The translations under genes were made by a program, and so were the position numbers. Shown in pieces: positions 8,043 through 16,163 of a stretch of DNA of 64,000 bases (positions are counted from its first letter, which is position 1; each line of letters begins with the position of its first letter). The stretch spans positions 67,344 to 131,343 of the forward strand of contig CAJJKY010000004.1 of assembly GCA_905188195.1 (NCBI GenBank). Reading direction: 5' to 3'. Source of the stretch: Streptococcus parasanguinis. GTDB taxonomy: Bacteria; Bacillota; Bacilli; Lactobacillales; Streptococcaceae. The notes beneath the pieces were generated by a model. That model ran no database searches. It had not been told where the DNA came from and saw only the letters and a list, made by a program, of their open reading frames with translations.

Positions 8043-9791
8043 CTAATTTTCCCTATAAATAACAAAGCCATTTGGCTGAATGATCAAGCGATCATCAGAA
8101 ATGCTTCCAAGACTCATCAGATCTGCCTGTCCTCTTTCTAAGACAACGTCTTTCTTCGACTGGTTAAAGTAGGCTTTGAGAATCTGAGCCTCATATTGCC
8201 ATTCTACTACCACTACATCCGGCTCTACTTCTTCCAAGCTAACCTTGCCATGCTGAATCATGCCCGCTACTTCTTTTCGGAGCTGGATCAAGTCCTTCAT
8301 AAAGTTTAGCATGTCATTGTTTGCTGCCACTCGCTCCCATGGCATGACACGGCGGCAATCTGGATCTGGACCACCGATGAGGGCTAGCTCCGTTCCATAA
8401 TAAATACAGGGCGTTCCTCGTTGCAGATAAAGGAAGGCGAGAGCAGACTTGACAGACTGAAGATCGCCTTTAGCCGTCGTCAAAATACGCTCTGTATCAT
8501 GCGAGTCCAAGAGGTTAAACATAACCTCAGAGATTTGTTGCCTATAGTACATGGACTGGCTATTGATTTCCCAAATGAAGCGTTGCGTCTCCTTATGCCC
8601 CCGCAGGAAATAATCCTTGATACTTTCAGAGAGGGGATAGTTCATCACCGCATGGAACTCATCGCCCTTGAGCCAAGGTTGGGACGAATGCCAGATTTCC
8701 CCAAGGATATAGAGATCCGGCTTCTTGGCCAAGACCGCCTTACGGAAATCCCGCCAGAATTGATGGTCGATCTCATTGGCCACATCCAGTCGCCAAGCAT
8801 CAATATCAAACTCTTCAATCCAGTAAGTCGCCACCTTCAAGAGATAGGCCTTCACCTCAGGATTAGCCGTATTGAGCTTAGGCATAAAGCCCGCAAAGGC
8901 AAAAGCATGGTAAGACAAGTCGCGACTATTCCACAGATTTCCTGAGGAGACAGGGAACTCTTTGATATGGAACCAGTCCTTGTAAATCGAATCCTCCCCG
9001 TATTTGACCACATCCTGCCATTGGGGTGAATCATAACCAATATGGTTAAAGACGGCATCCAGCATAATCTTCATCCCACGCGCATGGGCCTCTTTCACTA
9101 GCTGGCGGAAGGTCTCCTTATCTCCAAAATGTCGATCAATTTCAAAATAATCAATGGTATCGTACTTGTGGTTACTTGGAGACTCAAAAATCGGGCAAAG
9201 ATAGAGCCCTGTGATCCCTAACTCCTGCAAGTAGTCCAGATGATCGATGATCCCTTGCAAATCACCACCAAAGAAATCCAATACTTGAGGAGCAATAGAG
9301 GCATCCCAAGGGCGGACGCCTTCTGGGGAAATGGCTGGATTCCCATTGGCAAATCGCTCAGGAAAAATCTGATACCAAATCGTCTGCGCCACCCAATCTG
9401 GAACAGCACACCCATCAATCTCATGGATAAAGGGAAGCTTAAAGCCGTTCATGACAAAGTCCAGGTTCTCCTCGGTGTAGGCTGCCACACCCCGATCCCC
9501 ATACAAGACCTTCTCTCCCACTGTGTCCTCTAATTCAAAGAGGTACTGGATCCGGGCATGGCGAACAGATACCGACACTTGCCAATAATCAAAGAGGTCG
9601 TCTGTCGTCACCTTGTCCATTTCCTTAGTTGCCTCATAAAGATCTTCTATAAAAATAAAGGGATCCCCATAGTGCAAGACAATCCGTTTGATATCCTCTT
9701 TCTTAGTCCGGATGCGAATGTGAAGCTGGCCGTCCTTATAAAGATAGGCGTACTCCGATTCAGGCCGGTGGTAAATCGCTGTTAATTCCAT
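8043..9791 (-). CDS. Neopullulanase/cyclomaltodextrinase-type alpha-glucan hydrolase (GH13)
   Basis: A 582-residue cytosolic enzyme without signal peptide, the usual length of the family. Residues 1-115 form the N-terminal CBM34-type domain. The TIM barrel shows DAVFNH (245-250), DAWRLDVANE with nucleophile Asp336, GEIWH with acid/base Glu365 and DSHDTE with Asp432. It should hydrolyse cyclodextrins, pullulan or maltodextrins after uptake. It is transcribed alone, and two cre-like sites on its promoter indicate CcpA catabolite repression. The exact substrate cannot be read from sequence. Confidence 0.9.
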   Translation of the reverse strand: MELTAIYHRPESEYAYLYKDGQLHIRIRTKKEDIKRIVLHYGDPFIFIEDLYEATKEMDKVTTDDLFDYWQVSVSVRHARIQYLFELEDTVGEKVLYGDRGVAAYTEENLDFVMNGFKLPFIHEIDGCAVPDWVAQTIWYQIFPERFANGNPAISPEGVRPWDASIAPQVLDFFGGDLQGIIDHLDYLQELGITGLYLCPIFESPSNHKYDTIDYFEIDRHFGDKETFRQLVKEAHARGMKIMLDAVFNHIGYDSPQWQDVVKYGEDSIYKDWFHIKEFPVSSGNLWNSRDLSYHAFAFAGFMPKLNTANPEVKAYLLKVATYWIEEFDIDAWRLDVANEIDHQFWRDFRKAVLAKKPDLYILGEIWHSSQPWLKGDEFHAVMNYPLSESIKDYFLRGHKETQRFIWEINSQSMYYRQQISEVMFNLLDSHDTERILTTAKGDLQSVKSALAFLYLQRGTPCIYYGTELALIGGPDPDCRRVMPWERVAANNDMLNFMKDLIQLRKEVAGMIQHGKVSLEEVEPDVVVVEWQYEAQILKAYFNQSKKDVVLERGQADLMSLGSISDDRLIIQPNGFVIYREN

Positions 9792-9836
9792 CTGTCTCGT
9801 CTCCTACTATACTCTCTTTTCATCATTTACCGTTTT

Positions 9837-9892
9837 ATGCAAACGATTCCATAGACTATTTCTAGTATACTACTTTATAAAAACGTTTGCAA
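9837..9892 (-). promoter_or_regulatory. Promoter with two CcpA (cre) sites for the GH13 gene
   Basis: The minus-strand promoter is TTGCAA (9887-9892), a 17-bp spacer, then TATACT (9864-9869). A cre-like ATAAAAACGTTTGCAA (9877-9892, one mismatch to consensus) covers the -35, and a second, ATGCAAACGATTCCAT (9837-9852), lies just downstream of the start point. This arrangement is typical of glucose repression by CcpA. Confidence 0.8.
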
Positions 9893-9945
9893 GATTCTGA
9901 GAGGTAATTTTAGATTACTCACTTTTTATAATTGTATTGCAAAAC

Positions 9946-9966
9946 AAAAAGCCCAGCTATTGGGCT
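9946..9966 (-). terminator. Terminator downstream of fic
   Basis: Hairpin AGCCCA/TGGGCT with a 5-base loop, followed on the minus strand by a T run. It lies about 80 bases after the fic stop codon. A near-identical hairpin follows the nuclease gene at 10906-10928. Confidence 0.7.
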
Positions 9967-10044
9967 TAAAGATTTTTGTTGAAGCAATGACTTTACCTTA
10001 TAAGCATCACTTTATACTGTTTCCTACTAAAATATACTACAGAT

Positions 10045-10656
10045 CTATATTTCTGTTAATAGTTTATTGAACAGTTGTTCGAGCTTACTAGTATCTCCAT
10101 AAACTGTTCCATCCATATATAAGTGATAGATATCATCATCTAAACCAATTGAAATTTCACATTCATAGCCTTTCATCAAAGCTAAAGAACGGATAACTTC
10201 TCGTTGAGTACGACCATTTCCTTCTCGAAATGGGTGAAAATAATTTAGACTATCTAATATCTCAGCTAAACTTTTACAAATCTCAATTTTATTATTTGCG
10301 TTAAGTAAATAGTTTGAAAGCAAAGTATTTAAAAATTTTTCTGCCATATCAAAAGACTGAACTGGCATAAAAGCATTTCCACTTTTAGAGATATTTACTT
10401 GACGGTATTGACCTGCCCAAGTATACATTCCTTCAAAAAGAAACTTATGAATCTTTAAAATATCTGAAACAGTATTTACTTCAATTGGATTAATAAACAG
10501 TTTTAAACTTTGGCTTGCTACTAAACGATATTCTAATTCTCGTGCTTTATTATCATTTTTCTCATTAAATTTATTTATGAGAACAGATGAATGGGGATAG
10601 GTGTATAAATTATCAGGGTCTATATAATCATACCCATCATATATTTTTCTGACCAT
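10045..10656 (-). CDS. Fic-domain protein (class I AMPylating toxin)
   Basis: 203 residues from the ATG at 10656. The complete active-site motif HPFREGNGRTQR lies at residues 141-152, with catalytic His141 and both arginines, so the enzyme should transfer AMP from ATP to a target protein. The flap segment ahead of it (GMYTWAGQYR) is typical of the FicT/VbhT class. The start overlaps the antitoxin stop (TAATG), implying coupled translation. The open frame continues 22 codons upstream, but only because it runs through the antitoxin gene in another frame. In class I systems the targets are DNA gyrase and topoisomerase IV; that is not shown here. Confidence 0.85.
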   Translation of the reverse strand: MVRKIYDGYDYIDPDNLYTYPHSSVLINKFNEKNDNKARELEYRLVASQSLKLFINPIEVNTVSDILKIHKFLFEGMYTWAGQYRQVNISKSGNAFMPVQSFDMAEKFLNTLLSNYLLNANNKIEICKSLAEILDSLNYFHPFREGNGRTQREVIRSLALMKGYECEISIGLDDDIYHLYMDGTVYGDTSKLEQLFNKLLTEI

Positions 10657-10832
10657 TATCCAACTCCTAATGCAACTGCCTCTTCTCTCAGTCGCTCCAC
10701 GTCTTCTACCGTGGGATGCCATCCTTCAATCATATTGGTGCTCAGAGCAAACCAGACGCTCTTAAAAACCTTTTTGTTGTCAAAAATCACACCCATAATC
10801 ATCATTTTTTCTTTATCTACATCTAAGGTCAT
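10656..10832 (-). CDS. FicA/VbhA-like antitoxin (58 residues)
   Basis: A short gene directly before fic, with GGAGGTGG upstream of the ATG and a stop that overlaps the fic start. The 58-residue product contains ALSTNMIEGWHP, matching the class I Fic inhibitory helix [S/T]xxxE[G/N]; VbhA has the equivalent Ser-xxx-Glu-Gly in the same setting followed by Pro two residues later. The Glu is expected to reach into the Fic active site and compete with the ATP gamma phosphate. A second, acidic helix (VEDVERLREEA) follows. An extended -10 (TGC-TATAAT, 10852-10857) lies about 20 bases upstream. Confidence 0.82.
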   Translation of the reverse strand: MTLDVDKEKMMIMGVIFDNKKVFKSVWFALSTNMIEGWHPTVEDVERLREEAVALGVG

Positions 10833-10905
10833 ATTCCACCTCCATCCTATTATTATAGCATATTTTCAATCATTTTAGTTCTCCTATTTAGTACTTACCC
10901 TACAC

Positions 10906-10928
10906 AAAAAGCCCAGCGATTGGGCTTT
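10906..10928 (-). terminator. Terminator of the secreted nuclease gene
   Basis: AAAGCCCA/TGGGCTTT hairpin with a 5-base loop and a T run on the minus strand, 24 bases after the nuclease stop codon. Confidence 0.75.
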
Positions 10929-10951
10929 CTCATCATCTAAATGACTGATAC

Positions 10952-11971
10952 TTATTCCTTACTTGTATGCCGCTTTCCAAGACTTAGCGCTTGCTCTTCT
11001 GACATTTCAACTACTTTCGCAAAGTTGGTATTTCGTGGCATGCTATCTTTAGAATACCAATAAACATCCGCACTCCCATTTCTGGCCACATAAACAACTG
11101 GAGCTAGTTGAGGAGTTGGTGCTGCAGGCTCGACAGGTTGGACTGGCTGAACTGGCTCTACTGCTTGACTCGGTTGAGGGGCTTGACTTGGTTGCGTCTC
11201 TACAGAAGGGCTGGCTGGTTGTGGTTGGCTACTTGGTTCTGTCGGCACTAAAGATGGCTTGGCAGTCCCCTTCAGATAGTCAATGGTCGCATTCTTAGAG
11301 TAGTTGTCCAAGGTCACGGTGGTGATCCCATAAGCATCTACCGACTCTTTGGGACTACTTAGATGGATAGGTAAAAGGTTGCCATCTCGATCAATTCCCA
11401 CATATTGCAAGGTCACCTGCCGAGGAATCAATTCATCCCCCGTGTAGACAGGCGTCACCTTATAATCTAGCCAATAATTGGGGTGGGTGGCCAGCCAACT
11501 ATCGAGTCGTTTCTCGTAATAGAGCATGCCTTCCACATTACTATCCGCTGTCCCTTTATAATTCCCCGTATTGGTCCAGGCAGTTAAAGGAACCAGATTT
11601 TTCCCTTCATTAGTCAGTCCACTAAATTGATAGCCAATCAGATGTCCTCTATGGAACAGCCAGGCCTTCTTCCCTTTGTTTCCATAAGCAATCTTATAAT
11701 TGTGCCAGCCAACCGGATTATAGTTGAGACGTGGTTCTCTTTTTTTCTTTGGCTCATCCTTGTCCTGCAACTGAATATGAGCTGAGGTCGCACGACCTAA
11801 ATGATCAAAATCTCCCAGTACGAGCTGCTTACTGCCATTAAAAGGCAGTAGATGAAGACTCTGGTAATCGAGGCCCGTTTGCTCAGCTTGAGCCCCTTGA
11901 ACAATGGCCAAGGACATAAAAACCGAGACCATCGCAACAATAACATTTTTCAAAAACCGTTTTGTAACCAT
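10952..11971 (-). CDS. Secreted DNA/RNA non-specific endonuclease (streptodornase-like)
   Basis: 339 residues from the ATG at 11971, which has GGGAG eight bases upstream; the frame extends 20 codons further without a good start. A signal peptide ends near residue 30 (VQGAQAE). The betabetaalpha-metal nuclease core carries HRGH at about residues 107-110, with a metal-ligand Asn in the TNTGNY segment. A Pro/Gln/Ser/Glu-rich linker (about 240-290) connects to a ~45-residue tail domain (YVARNGSADVYWYSKDS...) also seen in other streptococcal exonucleases. There is no LPXTG motif, so it should be released. Likely roles are nutrient scavenging or escape from DNA nets. Confidence 0.85.
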   Translation of the reverse strand: MVTKRFLKNVIVAMVSVFMSLAIVQGAQAEQTGLDYQSLHLLPFNGSKQLVLGDFDHLGRATSAHIQLQDKDEPKKKREPRLNYNPVGWHNYKIAYGNKGKKAWLFHRGHLIGYQFSGLTNEGKNLVPLTAWTNTGNYKGTADSNVEGMLYYEKRLDSWLATHPNYWLDYKVTPVYTGDELIPRQVTLQYVGIDRDGNLLPIHLSSPKESVDAYGITTVTLDNYSKNATIDYLKGTAKPSLVPTEPSSQPQPASPSVETQPSQAPQPSQAVEPVQPVQPVEPAAPTPQLAPVVYVARNGSADVYWYSKDSMPRNTNFAKVVEMSEEQALSLGKRHTSKE

Positions 11972-12157
11972 GATTGAAACTCCCACATTTCTATCTAGTG
12001 ATATTATAGCAGAAAAAACGGTTACAGACATAGAAGATAGATAATTTCTTCTCCTATTTCAATTATATGTTTTTAATGAGTTTATTCTCACTTTAATATT
12101 CTTTAGTATATAAAATACGGACTATTATTTAAATACATAAAATAATACACAGCTTTC

Positions 12158-12601
12158 CTAAATCAACTTATATTCATACCACTCTTCATCTACTTTCTGA
12201 AATCCCAAAGCCAAAAACATTCTTTGACTTTGAGTATTAAAAGGATAAATTTGAGCAGTTACCTTAACCATTTCTTTCTCTTTGGCCAACTGTATCATTT
12301 CAGAAATACATCGTCTTCCGATCTGTAAATTCTGATACTCTTTGCTGATCACTATAGAAAGTTCTGAGTTATCTTGAAGTGTCACATCTCCAACTAACAC
12401 ACCCTCATATTGGATATAATAGCAAGAACCATGTGAAGTTAGGTAATCATACATTTTATGAAGTTTTATTAGATCGTAAATCTGATCAGTATTATCAACT
12501 TGTTTGCAAATCTCACTATCTTGATACCAAAGAAGGGAAATGTCATCATTCCTATAATAAGGAATAAGAGTGATCTGTTCGTCTACTATTCTATTCATCA
12601 T
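12158..12601 (-). CDS. GNAT-family N-acetyltransferase
   Basis: A 147-residue protein with the GNAT fold order. Central strands GVLVGDVTLQ and ELSIVI lead to the acetyl-CoA pyrophosphate loop QNLQIGRR (about residues 91-98), then FNTQSQRMFLALGF, the usual C-terminal alpha4/beta motif. AAGGA stands six bases before the ATG. The acceptor substrate is unknown. It is probably monocistronic or leads the downstream nuclease transcription unit. Confidence 0.8.
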   Translation of the reverse strand: MMNRIVDEQITLIPYYRNDDISLLWYQDSEICKQVDNTDQIYDLIKLHKMYDYLTSHGSCYYIQYEGVLVGDVTLQDNSELSIVISKEYQNLQIGRRCISEMIQLAKEKEMVKVTAQIYPFNTQSQRMFLALGFQKVDEEWYEYKLI

Positions 12602-12616
12602 GACTTGTCCTTATTT

Positions 12617-13054
12617 CTATCTAGAGGTTTCTTTCGAAACTTCAATATTCCCCATCAACCAATTGGACATCTTTTTGCCCTTGTCTTTATAAGGGTTGGG
12701 AGGAAACAAGGTGAAAGGGGGGATGCTGGCATCTGGGAAGAATAGTTCTACGCTTATCGTTCGCTCGCGATTATGATTGACGTAGGCTGTAAAATAGATA
12801 TGGTAATGTCCACTCACATCACCACCATTATCATACTCGCCCCTAGCAGTATTTGGCAATAAGGTCACAGATTCTATGTCCTGCTTTTCCTGGGCTAAGT
12901 GTGCGATGATCTCACTCTTAATAGCAGTCTCATGATTTCTGACGAAATTCCCATCATCACTGTATCCAGGATGCTCACTAAGAGAATAGAAAACAAGGAC
13001 CATCAGAAAGGGTAGAGAAATTAAAAAAATAATCAGCTTATTGGATTTTAACAT
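12617..13054 (-). CDS. Exported or membrane-anchored hypothetical protein
   Basis: A 145-residue protein with an N-terminal hydrophobic segment (about residues 7-25, no lipobox) and a soluble extracellular-type domain containing a His/Tyr-rich strand (SGHYHIYFTAYV). No family recognised. It sits 12 bases after a frameshifted gene and 15 bases before the acetyltransferase gene, so the three may have formed one transcript. Confidence 0.6.
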   Translation of the reverse strand: MLKSNKLIIFLISLPFLMVLVFYSLSEHPGYSDDGNFVRNHETAIKSEIIAHLAQEKQDIESVTLLPNTARGEYDNGGDVSGHYHIYFTAYVNHNRERTISVELFFPDASIPPFTLFPPNPYKDKGKKMSNWLMGNIEVSKETSR

Positions 13055-13066
13055 GTGGTCTCCTTA

Positions 13067-13479
13067 CTAATCTGAATCAATATTAAGAAATCTCACCTTA
13101 TAGCCATCTTTGGTATATAAAAATTCTAATTGAAGGGTCATATCCACTAATTCTGAATTAGAAGTCATCTCATAGTCAACGGCAAACCCAGAATGGTCAT
13201 TATAATCATAAATCTCCAATTGAGAATACTCATAAGGTGGATGGAAATTACATGCCACTCCATATTCATCAATCGTGTCAAAATCATTTAATTCAAGTGT
13301 TTTTTCAACATATCCAAAGAATTCATTTAAATCGTCGATCTCAGATTCGTCAACATAATTCTTTTATATCTTCATAATTTTTTAAGTGAATATCTTTTAA
13401 AATATTTGTGATAACCTCTATAACTTTTTCTCTTTTATAACTATCATCTCTCTTTTTAAATCTATCGAAAAATCCCATA
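13067..13479 (-). pseudogene. Frameshifted small acidic protein gene
   Basis: An ATG at 13479 with AAAGGA eight bases upstream opens MGFFDRFKKRDD and reads 42 codons to a TGA at 13350. Skipping one base in the AATTA run near 13355-13362 restores a continuous frame (YVDESEIDDLNEFF...) to the stop at 13067, giving about 136 residues. The C-terminal 63 codons remain open as a separate frame. A recent single-base insertion, or a sequencing error, is the simplest explanation. Function is unknown. Confidence 0.7.
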
Positions 13480-13581
13480 GGGAAATCCTTTCTCACTGTA
13501 CATATTAGTTTACTGAGATGTACTTATCCCATCGCTTTAAGGGCCTATCCAAATAAGAATAAGCCTGATTTTTTATCTAAT

Positions 13582-14136
13582 CTAGGAATTATGAATTAAT
13601 TGCTCCAATTCTACTTCTGAAAGATATCCATGATTGTATAGTTTACTTAACAAGGCTTCATCTACGGTAATTTCATAATAATCAGTCACAAACTCATGAA
13701 ATCTCTCAAAGCTATCAAAAAGGTAAGAGAGCAACCATTCTCCGCCATCCTGATCTTGGTAAGTCTGTTGATGCGCGTGACCATCATACCAGATAAAGAA
13801 GGTTGTTTCATCTTTTTGGTCTTCTGAATAAAGCGAGACATACTTTTCATCTAGTCCTTTATAAAAACCATCGATGATATCTTGATTCCACTCATCAGCA
13901 GCAAACTGGCTTAAACTACTTTCATGATCAAAGCCTTTGATAAGGATCATTTTATCAGTCAAAATCACATCTAAAGAATCACCAGAGCCATTGTCAATAA
14001 GATAGCGGAGTCCATAGTCTTCCTCAGTCTTAATCACGAGTCTGAGCCAATCCTCACTCGGATCTGTCAGATATTCGTCAATGACTAGCAAGGCATCTAA
14101 GCGAGTCTTTATCTTGTCCCAATCAATCTTTCTCAT
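13582..14136 (-). CDS. Acidic hypothetical protein, possible immunity-type protein
   Basis: A 184-residue, strongly acidic soluble protein rich in Asp/Glu and aromatic residues, with no signal peptide. I do not recognise a family. Size, charge and position in a run of similar orphans resemble immunity proteins of polymorphic toxin loci, but no toxin gene is in the window. It is 17 bases downstream of the next minus-strand gene, so they are probably co-transcribed. Confidence 0.6.
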   Translation of the reverse strand: MRKIDWDKIKTRLDALLVIDEYLTDPSEDWLRLVIKTEEDYGLRYLIDNGSGDSLDVILTDKMILIKGFDHESSLSQFAADEWNQDIIDGFYKGLDEKYVSLYSEDQKDETTFFIWYDGHAHQQTYQDQDGGEWLLSYLFDSFERFHEFVTDYYEITVDEALLSKLYNHGYLSEVELEQLIHNS

Positions 14137-14153
14137 CTCTAAAAACCTCCATC

Positions 14154-14636
14154 TTATTCTTGCAATTTATCAAGATCACAAGCCCTATAACGAGCTGTTA
14201 GATAGCCTGAAAAGCTAATCTGAGGGATATTCCACTCATTAGGCAAATAAATCGAACAATCTACCTGATCACCTAGAGGGGAACTTGCTGAGAAGACATA
14301 TCTTCCCAAATCCTCATTATTAGGATTTCTTTCAACTTGACCCAATCTGCTAGTATTGAACCAGTCTTTAAACAGTAACCAGATTTGCTCGGCATCTTCG
14401 TTTAATAGGGAGACTTTCAAGTTGTAGCTGATTCCGACCCTACATCTTTTTTTGAATCCTGACTCATCAGCCTTACAAACTTTTATCGATCCCTTATCAT
14501 ACTGCCAGTTATCACTATCTAATAGGGGAAATTGAACAGATAGATTGTCTTTAAATCCCTGCATAGTATCAAATAAATCTTTGGAGGCAGCTTCGAATAA
14601 TTCTAGTTCTTCCATAGTCTTCTCTTTAATTTTCAT
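14154..14636 (-). CDS. Hypothetical protein
   Basis: A 160-residue soluble protein with alternating helices and strands and no motif I can name. The ATG at 14636 lacks a ribosome site; an in-frame ATG at 14615 has AGAGAAG just upstream and may be the true start (153 residues). It lies between the CbrC-like gene and the acidic 184-residue gene in the same orientation. Confidence 0.6.
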   Translation of the reverse strand: MKIKEKTMEELELFEAASKDLFDTMQGFKDNLSVQFPLLDSDNWQYDKGSIKVCKADESGFKKRCRVGISYNLKVSLLNEDAEQIWLLFKDWFNTSRLGQVERNPNNEDLGRYVFSASSPLGDQVDCSIYLPNEWNIPQISFSGYLTARYRACDLDKLQE

Positions 14637-14654
14637 AGCTAATCACATTTCGAT

Positions 14655-15506
14655 TTAATCTGCATCAACCCAGATCTGGTATTTTTGACAATGTAGACAT
14701 CTAAACAAATAACCACAGATAGGCCCGTCTTTGACCAAGTAGTCTTCTACCTCTTGATATTCTTCACGCGCTTCATAGTCTGCCAAGACTTGCTCAGCGA
14801 TTCCCATATCCTTCAATTCTCGAGTTCCAACTGTACCCAAGTAAGCACAATAATCTTGGCAACAAGAAAGCCAATATTCTCCCTGCCAACTAGAGTAGCC
14901 TGGGGTCTGACAAAAAAGCAGCTGATTCTTTTCTGGATCCAATTCACCCTGCCACTCGGCATCTTGGATAAATTCTGCATCGAATTTTTTAGCTGCTTGA
15001 CCGTTTGCAATGCACATTGGGCAAAGGTATTCTATATTCTCGATACTATAAGGTATCAAGGCATAATAAACATTGCTTTCTTTTCCACAAGATGGACAAA
15101 GCTTGGCTTCTCCTTCAACAAATGAACCTGTAGCTAAGGGATCTGGATGATAGAGAAAATGAGGTAAATCTCTTAACAAGTCCTGTCTCTCCTTCTCCTC
15201 TTCTTTTCTTAGAGGACGAGGAAGGGCAAAACGATCGCCATGACTCTGACTCATTTCTTGTAAACGGCTCAGTTTCTTTATCTGTTTTCGATCAGGTTTG
15301 TCTAAGATTTCGGTAAATAAGCTATAGGCACTAGCGTAGAGACCCAATTGTTCATAGAGGTCAACTAAGACTTTTTTAGCTTCTAAATCCTCAGACTTAG
15401 CTAATTCATCAGCCAAATCATAGAGTGCCGCAACACTGGAAGAATTTCCATCTTGTTCTAGGTATTGCTTTTTTAAAGTAATATACTTTTCTAGAAATGG
15501 ATTCAT
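14655..15506 (-). CDS. CbrC/UPF0167-family protein with N-terminal helical extension
   Basis: 283 residues. The first ~115 look like TPR-type helices. The rest matches the CbrC family: FLYHPDPLATGSFVE, then cysteine pairs CPSCG and CPMC, then LLFCQTPGYSSWQGEYWLSCC, ending with a further CLHC pair that could bind zinc. In E. coli CbrC is linked to colicin E2 tolerance; in Firmicutes the role is unknown. The extended N terminus is unusual for the family. Confidence 0.75.
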   Translation of the reverse strand: MNPFLEKYITLKKQYLEQDGNSSSVAALYDLADELAKSEDLEAKKVLVDLYEQLGLYASAYSLFTEILDKPDRKQIKKLSRLQEMSQSHGDRFALPRPLRKEEEKERQDLLRDLPHFLYHPDPLATGSFVEGEAKLCPSCGKESNVYYALIPYSIENIEYLCPMCIANGQAAKKFDAEFIQDAEWQGELDPEKNQLLFCQTPGYSSWQGEYWLSCCQDYCAYLGTVGTRELKDMGIAEQVLADYEAREEYQEVEDYLVKDGPICGYLFRCLHCQKYQIWVDAD

Positions 15507-15537
15507 GGAACTACCTTTCTAATGAAATATAAAAACC

Positions 15538-16044
15538 TTAACAAATAGTGACTAGGACATTTCCATTGAGTTCCAGAATATTTTTGTAAAACTCTTTCAT
15601 ATTTACAAAGCAGGTTAAAATGTCATCCTTGATTTCTTCCTCTTCCTCAAGATAATCCCAAATATCAGGATACAAGTCGGCTTTCTTGCATGCTTCCATA
15701 CTAAAGTCTTTCAAAGCCTTGTCCATATCAAATTCTTCTAAAGCTTGACTGATAGCCGCAATTCTCGATTTTTCAGTATAGGCGATATATTCAGATACAT
15801 CCTCTAGAGGAGTCACCCCTAAAACAGCTTCTCTCAAGGGATTGCCATCCAAAAATTCTGAACTACTAAATCCTGTCATGACAAAGAGAAGAGCATCCCA
15901 CATTTTGTCGATATCTATTATGATATCATGAGTGTCAGCGGAGTCCTCAGCAAAGTCTAACAAGTCATCTTCTTGGTTAGAAAGAGCTTTTATTTGTTCT
16001 AATTCATTGTCTGGTAAATATTGATAATTGGCAATCATTCCCAT
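15538..16044 (-). CDS. DUF1877 (YfbM-like) family protein
   Basis: A 168-residue acidic protein. It starts with the family signature MGMIANYQ, and DIDKMWDALLFVMTG at about residues 44-58 matches the conserved DKAWHALHYLLTG region of YfbM-type proteins. Function is unknown, though genes of this family often sit among immunity or contact-dependent inhibition genes. It heads the minus-strand run 16.0-12.2 kb. Confidence 0.8.
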   Translation of the reverse strand: MGMIANYQYLPDNELEQIKALSNQEDDLLDFAEDSADTHDIIIDIDKMWDALLFVMTGFSSSEFLDGNPLREAVLGVTPLEDVSEYIAYTEKSRIAAISQALEEFDMDKALKDFSMEACKKADLYPDIWDYLEEEEEIKDDILTCFVNMKEFYKNILELNGNVLVTIC

Positions 16045-16101
16045 GATTTTTCTCCTTTGAATCTTGTAGGATAATACTGATATTTCTAGCTCTATTTCTA
16101 T

Positions 16102-16116
16102 AGAAAATGCTATAAT
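16102..16116 (+). promoter_or_regulatory. Extended -10 promoter for the plus-strand membrane protein gene
   Basis: AAAATGC followed by TATAAT (16111-16116) gives a TGn extended -10; the -35 is weak. The start codon is about 48 bases downstream. Confidence 0.5.
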
Positions 16117-16163
16117 GGAGCTAAGAAATTGTTTTATTGAATGTTAAATAAAGGGAAATAGTA

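Noticed and set aside
8421..8945. 174-codon plus-strand frame
   Set aside because: Lies antisense inside the well-supported GH13 gene; no ribosome site and composition is a mirror of the coding strand.
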